DNA from: DATHGT01 sp035317605
GTDB taxonomy: Bacteria; Methylomirabilota; Methylomirabilia; Rokubacteriales; CSP1-6
Assembly: GCA_035317605.1 (NCBI GenBank)
Contig: DATHGT010000015.1
Location: forward strand, 1-9,897
DNA: 9,897 bases
Direction: 5' to 3'
This document shows, piece after piece, positions 5,977 through 9,897 of this stretch. The translations under genes were made by a program, and so were the position numbers. The first letter of the stretch is position 1, and each line of letters begins with the position of its first letter. Under the pieces are notes generated by a model. That model was given only the letters and a program-made list of their open reading frames with translations, did no database searches and was not told where the DNA came from.

Positions 5977-5982
5977 TACGAT
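5977..5982 (+). promoter_or_regulatory. -10-like element before the methyltransferase
   Basis: TACGAT stands 7 nt before the GTG at 5990, and there is no Shine-Dalgarno between them. It lies in the 51-nt gap between divergent start codons. A leaderless transcript would fit. No good -35 is visible. Confidence 0.3.
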
Positions 5983-5989
5983 AACGCGC

Positions 5990-6805
5990 GTGGATTCGCG
6001 GCCCGTCGATCTGAGCGCCAGTCACTGGTCCGTCTACCATCGACACTGGGAACGACTGGAACCGCCGCTCCGTGTGAATCCCGAGGTGGTCGCTGGATAC
6101 ACGGCGGTGATCGGGGCGAGCACCGATCGCGTGCTCCTCCAGGGCGTGACCCCGGAGCTGGCTGACGTCGGCGCGAGCCTCGTGGCCGTCGACCGCAGCC
6201 CGGCCATGGTGGGGGCCATCTGGCCAGGCGACACCGACCGCCGCCGGTCGGTCCTGGGGAATTGGTTCGACCTGCCGTTCCGCGCCCGGAGCTTCGGGGC
6301 CGTGATGGGAGACGCCGGATTGAGCATCCTGGAGTTCCCGGCGAGCCAGGCCCGGATTTTCGAAGAGCTCGCGCGCGTGCTGCGACCGGGGGCGAGGATG
6401 GCCATGCGCGTGTTCCGTCTTCCGGAGCAGCGTGAAAGCGTGTCCTCGCTGCGCGAGGATGCGTTCGCCGGACGCGTCGGTCGATTCCAGGCGTTCAAGT
6501 TACGCCTGGCGATGGCGATCGTGCCCGATCGTTCGGGTCCCAACCTGCCGGTGGGGCGCATTCGCGAGGTCTTCGATCGCGAGTTCCCCGACCGCGTGGC
6601 GCTGTCCAAGAGTACCGGGTGGACTCTCGAAGACATCGCCACGATCGATCTCTACGAGAACTCCGCCGAGGTCTACTGCTTTCCGACTGAGCAGCAATTC
6701 ACTTCGGTTGTGCCGCAGGCGTTCGCGCCGATCCGGTTCGTCCCCGTCGGCACCTATGAGCTGGCCGAGCGGTGTCCGCTGCTGGTCACGGAACGTCGCG
6801 GATGA
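5990..6805 (+). CDS. Class I SAM-dependent methyltransferase with atypical motif I
   Basis: About 271 residues from GTG 5990; an ATG at 5957 would give 282. The frame stays open far upstream antisense to the glycosyltransferase, so only the part from here is taken as real. Motif I reads RVLLQGVTPELA (47-58) instead of the usual D-x-G-C-G-x-G; the glycine at 52 is kept. Motif II is VAVDRSPAMV (65-74) with Asp-68 as the likely ribose-binding acid. LGNWFDLPF (89-97) supplies the adenine-side segment, and FGAVMGDAGLSIL (102-114) and ELARVLRPGARMAMRVF (126-142) are the later core strands. This fits the methyltransferase type 11/25 fold. The substrate is unknown. The stop codon overlaps the next start (ATGA, 6802-6805), so it is translationally coupled to the CapK-like ligase and the products probably act on the same pathway. 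Confidence 0.85.
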   Translation: MDSRPVDLSASHWSVYHRHWERLEPPLRVNPEVVAGYTAVIGASTDRVLLQGVTPELADVGASLVAVDRSPAMVGAIWPGDTDRRRSVLGNWFDLPFRARSFGAVMGDAGLSILEFPASQARIFEELARVLRPGARMAMRVFRLPEQRESVSSLREDAFAGRVGRFQAFKLRLAMAIVPDRSGPNLPVGRIREVFDREFPDRVALSKSTGWTLEDIATIDLYENSAEVYCFPTEQQFTSVVPQAFAPIRFVPVGTYELAERCPLLVTERRG

Positions 6806-8196
6806 CGCCGCGGCCGTTGCTCGCGTCGCTCGTCCGAGGCGACGTGCCCGGGGTCGTCTGGCCCCCGGTCTCGAGCGGGACGTCCGCGACCCTGGCGGCG
6901 CTCGTGCTGCATCTCGAGGCCACCCAGTGGATGGCTCCGCCCGAGCTCGCCGCCTCGCAGCACCGTCAACTCGTCGTCGTCGCCGAGCACGCGGCCCGAC
7001 ACGCTCCCCTCTTTCGCCGAAGGCTGGCCCGCGCCCATGTCGAGCCGCGTGACCTCCTCAGTCCCGACGGCCTCCGGAAGGTCCCGCTGCTCCACCGGCG
7101 GGATCTTCAATCGGCCGGCCCTGAGCTGTACTGCACGGACGTACCGCCGAGTCATCTACCGCTGGAGGAAACTCGCACGTCCGGATCGACGGGAGAGCCG
7201 GTGGTCGTCAAGCGAACGGCGGTCGATCAGCTGTTCTGGTCGGCGATGACGATCCGAGACCATCTGTGGCACGAGCGAGACGTCGGCAAGGGGCTCTCCG
7301 TGATCCGGGCGACGATCCAGTCATATAGTCGGGTCGCGAGCTGGGGGCCGCCGATGAGCACGTTGTTCGCCACGGGGCCGTCGCAGCGCATCCCGATCAC
7401 GACCAGCGCCGAGCAACAGCTGGACTGGCTGGCCGCGTTCAAGCCCAACAATCTCGTGATCTATCCGGCCAGCCTCGATGCGCTCGCGCGGTTCTGCGGT
7501 CAGCGGCAAGTGGTGTTGCCCGGCCTCCAGCACATCCGCACCATCGGTGAGACGCTTCCGCCCGCGGTCCGCGCGCTCGCGTCCGCGGCCTTCGGCGCGA
7601 AGGTCGAGGACGTGTATTCGTCGCAGGAGATGGGCGTGATCGCGATCGAGTGCCCTTCAAGCGGGTTGTATCACGTCATGGCCGAAGCGCTGATCGTGGA
7701 GGTCGTGGACGATGCCGGCAGGACTTGCAAGGACGGCGAGGTCGGCCGGGTCGTGGCCACCGCGCTCCACAACTTTGCGACTCCGTTGATCCGCTACGAC
7801 ATCGGTGACTACGCCGAGGTCGCGGGCCCGTGCCCGTGCGGGCGGGGGCTGCCGACTCTCCGGAGAATTCTCGGGCGGGAGCGAAACCTGATCGTCATGC
7901 CCGACGGCACGCGGCACTGGCCGCTCGTTGGATTCCACCGCTTCCAGGAGATCGGGCCGATCCGCCAGTATCAGTTCATCCAGCACGACCGCGAGCGCAT
8001 CGAGGTCAGGCTGGTCTCCGAGGCGCCGTTGTCGGCGGCACAGGAGGCCGAGCTGAGCGCGGTGATCCAGGATGCGCTCGGCCATCCGTTCGTGCTGAGC
8101 TTCACTTACTTCGCGGGGGCGATTCCGCGCGGACCGGGCGGGAAGTTCGAGGAGTTCGTCTGCAACGTGCCGAATCAGCTGACCGGCCGGAGCTGA
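6802..8196 (+). CDS. Phenylacetate-CoA ligase/CapK-like adenylate-forming enzyme
   Basis: 464 residues from the ATG that overlaps the methyltransferase stop; a GTG at 6772 is possible but less likely. It belongs to the ANL superfamily branch that includes PaaK, coenzyme F390 synthetase and CapK. Visible motifs are the phosphate loop TSGSTGEP (126-133), YPASLDAL (221-228), GETLP (249-253), YSSQEMG (272-278), RYDIGDYA (331-338), CPCGRGLP (344-351), RILGRERN (355-362) and the catalytic Lys-448 near the C-terminus (PRGPGGKFEEFV). These should let it activate a carboxylic acid with ATP. Transfer to CoA is typical for PaaK, but CapK-type relatives occur in polysaccharide clusters with other acceptors. 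Coupling to a methyltransferase beside a glycosyltransferase favours the CapK-like role; phenylacetate catabolism genes are absent. The last 22 bp overlap the end of the leftward GMC gene. Confidence 0.9.
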   Translation: MTPRPLLASLVRGDVPGVVWPPVSSGTSATLAALVLHLEATQWMAPPELAASQHRQLVVVAEHAARHAPLFRRRLARAHVEPRDLLSPDGLRKVPLLHRRDLQSAGPELYCTDVPPSHLPLEETRTSGSTGEPVVVKRTAVDQLFWSAMTIRDHLWHERDVGKGLSVIRATIQSYSRVASWGPPMSTLFATGPSQRIPITTSAEQQLDWLAAFKPNNLVIYPASLDALARFCGQRQVVLPGLQHIRTIGETLPPAVRALASAAFGAKVEDVYSSQEMGVIAIECPSSGLYHVMAEALIVEVVDDAGRTCKDGEVGRVVATALHNFATPLIRYDIGDYAEVAGPCPCGRGLPTLRRILGRERNLIVMPDGTRHWPLVGFHRFQEIGPIRQYQFIQHDRERIEVRLVSEAPLSAAQEAELSAVIQDALGHPFVLSFTYFAGAIPRGPGGKFEEFVCNVPNQLTGRS

Positions 8197-9743
8197 GCCG
8201 CGATGTGGCGGGCGGCGCGAATGGCCAACGCCACGATCGTGAGCGTCGGCGGCGAGGCGCTGGCCGTCACAAAGCAGCCACTGCCCACCAGATACATGTT
8301 GGCGACGTCGTGGGTCCGCAAGTTGGCATCGACCACGCTCGTGCCGGGATCGCTGCCCATCCGGTGCGTCCCGATCTGGTGTGCCGCGAACGATAGGCTC
8401 GAGGTCGTGACGCGGCTGATTCCCATTGCCGTGAAGATCCGGGTCGCCACCGTCCGGGCGTCGTCGAGGGCCGTGCGCTCGTACTGGCTCAGCTGGCAGT
8501 GAATGTGGGGGGCGGGATTTCCGAAATAGTCGCGCATGCGCTGGCTCAGCGACACGGCGTTGGCGCGGTGGGGAAGTTGCTCGGCGTACACGCGAATGCC
8601 CAGCCAGCGCCCGAACTCCTCCTGGACGTGTCGGCGCAGCGCCTCGCCCGATTTCCCGCTCCGCTCGGCGATCTCCTTGGGGGTGGGCCCGGCAGAGTTC
8701 AGGAATTCCAGGAGAAACGCGCCGCGGGACGCCCGATCGCGCTCGATGGCGAACTGCCGCGACATGGCGGTGGAAAAGCCGATGCGATACGGGTAGACCC
8801 TGTCCGGCGCGCGCGCGAGCACGTCCATCGAGGGGTGTGACATGAAATGCTTGCCCACGAGCCCGCTCCGGTTGGCCAGGCCGTGGGGATGCGCGCTCGA
8901 CGTCGACAGCAGCAGCAGTCGAGCGTTCTCGACCGCGCCGCCGGCCAGGACGAACACGCGGGCGGTGAGTTGCCGCTTCGCTCGATCGCGGCCCGCGTAA
9001 ACCGCCGCAGTCACCCGACCGGAGGGATCGGTCTCGAGCTTCAGAACCGTCGCCTCGGGCCGGATCTCGACGTTGCCGGTGGCCTCGGCCTGGGAGACGT
9101 GGGTCAGGTCGATGCTGGCCTTCGCGCCGGTGGGGCACACGTTGCACGTCGCGCACGCGCTGCATCGAGGTCGCCCACCGTAGGGGACCGAATTGCGCGC
9201 CTGCGGCAGGTGCTCGAGCGCGACCCCCGCGCTGGCGCAGGCCGGGGCGAACACCCCGTCGGAGTAGCTGAACGGGAATGGGGGAAGCGGGTAGGCGCTG
9301 CTGCGCGGGGAGGCGAAGCGACCGTCATCGCTGCCGGCGACCCCCAGCATGCGTTCGGCGGCTCCGTAGTCGGCCTCCAGCTCGGCGTACGTGATCGGCC
9401 AGTCGTCGCCGATCCCGTACAGCGACCGCGACCGGAAATCGCTGGCGTGAAGCCGCAGCGCGTAACCTTCCCAGTGCAGGGTGCTTCCCCCGATGCCGCG
9501 CGCGCGCTTGCCGGCGAGACGGTACGGGGTGGCCCCGCTCGCGCTCTGGCGATCGATCTCCGGCGGCGACGTCTGCCAGGGATCCTCGTGCCGCAGGTAG
9601 CGGCGGACGTACTCGTGACGCCGGGCAAAATCGTGACGCGGGCCGGAGTCGAGCACGACCACGCGGATCCCGCGGCGGCCCAGCTCGGAGGCGAGGACAC
9701 CGCCGGCGGCGCCGGCGCCGACGATGCCGACCTCGGCGTCCAC
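8175..9743 (-). CDS. GMC family oxidoreductase (gluconate 2-dehydrogenase large-subunit type)
   Basis: A 522-residue flavoprotein starting at GTG 9743-9741. The N-terminal FAD-binding loop is GAGAAG (9-14), with the ribose-binding acid Asp-32 in VVVLDSG. GIGGSTLHWEG (83-93) is the second FAD motif, and VLAGGAVENARLLL (265-278) the third. A ferredoxin-like cluster, Cys-194, -197, -200 and -203 followed by PTGAK, is typical of this group. The C-terminal catalytic segment is HQIGTHRMGSDP (455-466), with His-455 as the conserved active-site base. The position usually holding the second His/Asn before P-T-L-T-I appears to be Pro-498. There is no signal peptide, so export would depend on a Tat signal on a partner subunit. 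The start codon shares its G with the stop of the upstream subunit-3-like gene, indicating translational coupling. It probably oxidises a sugar or alcohol and passes electrons to a quinone or cytochrome. Confidence 0.92.
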   Translation of the reverse strand: MDAEVGIVGAGAAGGVLASELGRRGIRVVVLDSGPRHDFARRHEYVRRYLRHEDPWQTSPPEIDRQSASGATPYRLAGKRARGIGGSTLHWEGYALRLHASDFRSRSLYGIGDDWPITYAELEADYGAAERMLGVAGSDDGRFASPRSSAYPLPPFPFSYSDGVFAPACASAGVALEHLPQARNSVPYGGRPRCSACATCNVCPTGAKASIDLTHVSQAEATGNVEIRPEATVLKLETDPSGRVTAAVYAGRDRAKRQLTARVFVLAGGAVENARLLLLSTSSAHPHGLANRSGLVGKHFMSHPSMDVLARAPDRVYPYRIGFSTAMSRQFAIERDRASRGAFLLEFLNSAGPTPKEIAERSGKSGEALRRHVQEEFGRWLGIRVYAEQLPHRANAVSLSQRMRDYFGNPAPHIHCQLSQYERTALDDARTVATRIFTAMGISRVTTSSLSFAAHQIGTHRMGSDPGTSVVDANLRTHDVANMYLVGSGCFVTASASPPTLTIVALAIRAARHIAAQLRPVS

Positions 9744-9897
9744 TAACGACCGGGGCCGGTGTACCGCGTGAGGTCGCTACACCGGCCGGGAAAGGCGTCG
9801 TATCCGACGACCGCCCAGCCCGCGGGAGAGTCGTAGTACCCGCCGACCAGGTCGCCCATGACCTGGGTCCGCACCGTCCGGGTCGGTTCCGGAAACG
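9743..9897 (-). CDS. Gluconate 2-dehydrogenase subunit 3 family protein, C-terminal part (runs off the right edge)
   Basis: Fifty codons are open from the right edge to a TAG at 9745-9743. The readable end includes VMGDLVGGYYDSPAGW, VVGYDAFPGRC and RYTGPGR, which resembles the C-terminus of small subunit-3-like partners of GMC dehydrogenases. The stop overlaps the GTG of the large subunit by one base (TAGTG), the close pairing expected for two subunits of one enzyme. The N-terminus, where such proteins often carry a Tat signal that carries the pair to the periplasm, is outside the window. The family assignment rests on a short stretch plus context. Confidence 0.75.
   Translation of the reverse strand, partial: FPEPTRTVRTQVMGDLVGGYYDSPAGWAVVGYDAFPGRCSDLTRYTGPGR

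Noticed and set aside
6802..8196. The ligase as a true phenylacetate-CoA ligase of the paa pathway
   Set aside because: No paa catabolism genes are present, and its coupling to a methyltransferase and proximity to a glycosyltransferase point elsewhere. The motifs alone do not separate PaaK from CapK-type enzymes.
7657..9165. A 502-codon minus-strand frame and other long frames crossing the ligase and GMC genes
   Set aside because: It is a frame shadow of the GMC gene plus antisense to the ligase. Composition is low-complexity Arg/Ala/Pro and it spans two real, opposed genes.

Overview
This is a GC-rich bacterial chromosomal window. Two tRNA genes carry an encoded CCA end, and many genes overlap or sit close together. 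Lipoprotein-type signal peptides and a gluconate-2-dehydrogenase-like oxidoreductase suggest a Gram-negative-type soil or sediment bacterium. Small Pro/Tyr-rich secreted proteins plus SDR, aldo/keto reductase and 2-hydroxyacid dehydrogenase sets would fit Methylomirabilota/Rokubacteria-like or deltaproteobacterial lineages. That taxonomic guess is inference only.

Layout: (1) 1-182 (-) is the N-terminal part of an exported protein that runs off the left edge. (2) 438-514 (-) is tRNA-Arg(TCT), whose promoter lies back to back with that of a rightward gene set. (3) 653-3427 (+) is a three-gene oxidoreductase set: SDR, aldo/keto reductase and D-2-hydroxyacid dehydrogenase, with gaps of 36 and 39 nt. 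(4) 3533-3718 (+) is a 61-residue putative lipoprotein. It converges through a GC-rich hairpin on a leftward DUF3574 lipoprotein gene (3780-4208), which lies just behind tRNA-Pro(TGG) (4235-4311). (5) 4312-4609 is non-coding and carries phased short direct repeats. (6) 4610-8196 holds a leftward GT4-type glycosyltransferase and, divergent from it, a methyltransferase coupled by ATGA to a PaaK/CapK-like acyl-adenylating enzyme. (7) 8175-9897 (-) is a GMC oxidoreductase preceded by the C-terminus of a subunit-3-like protein. These two overlap by one base, and the oxidoreductase gene overlaps the ligase gene tail to tail by 22 bp.

How the genes may work together: the first set looks like general carbonyl/hydroxy-acid redox metabolism with no determined substrate. 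The glycosyltransferase, methyltransferase and CapK-like ligase resemble genes for making or decorating a surface glycan or small glycosylated metabolite. The repeats beside tRNA-Pro raise the possibility that this block was acquired horizontally, though no integrase is visible. The GMC pair is probably a flavin-dependent dehydrogenase of sugars or alcohols feeding electrons to the respiratory chain. I see no CRISPR array, insertion sequence, toxin-antitoxin pair or recognisable defence system. The least explained parts are the glycosyltransferase/methyltransferase/ligase module and the repeat block at 4446-4586.
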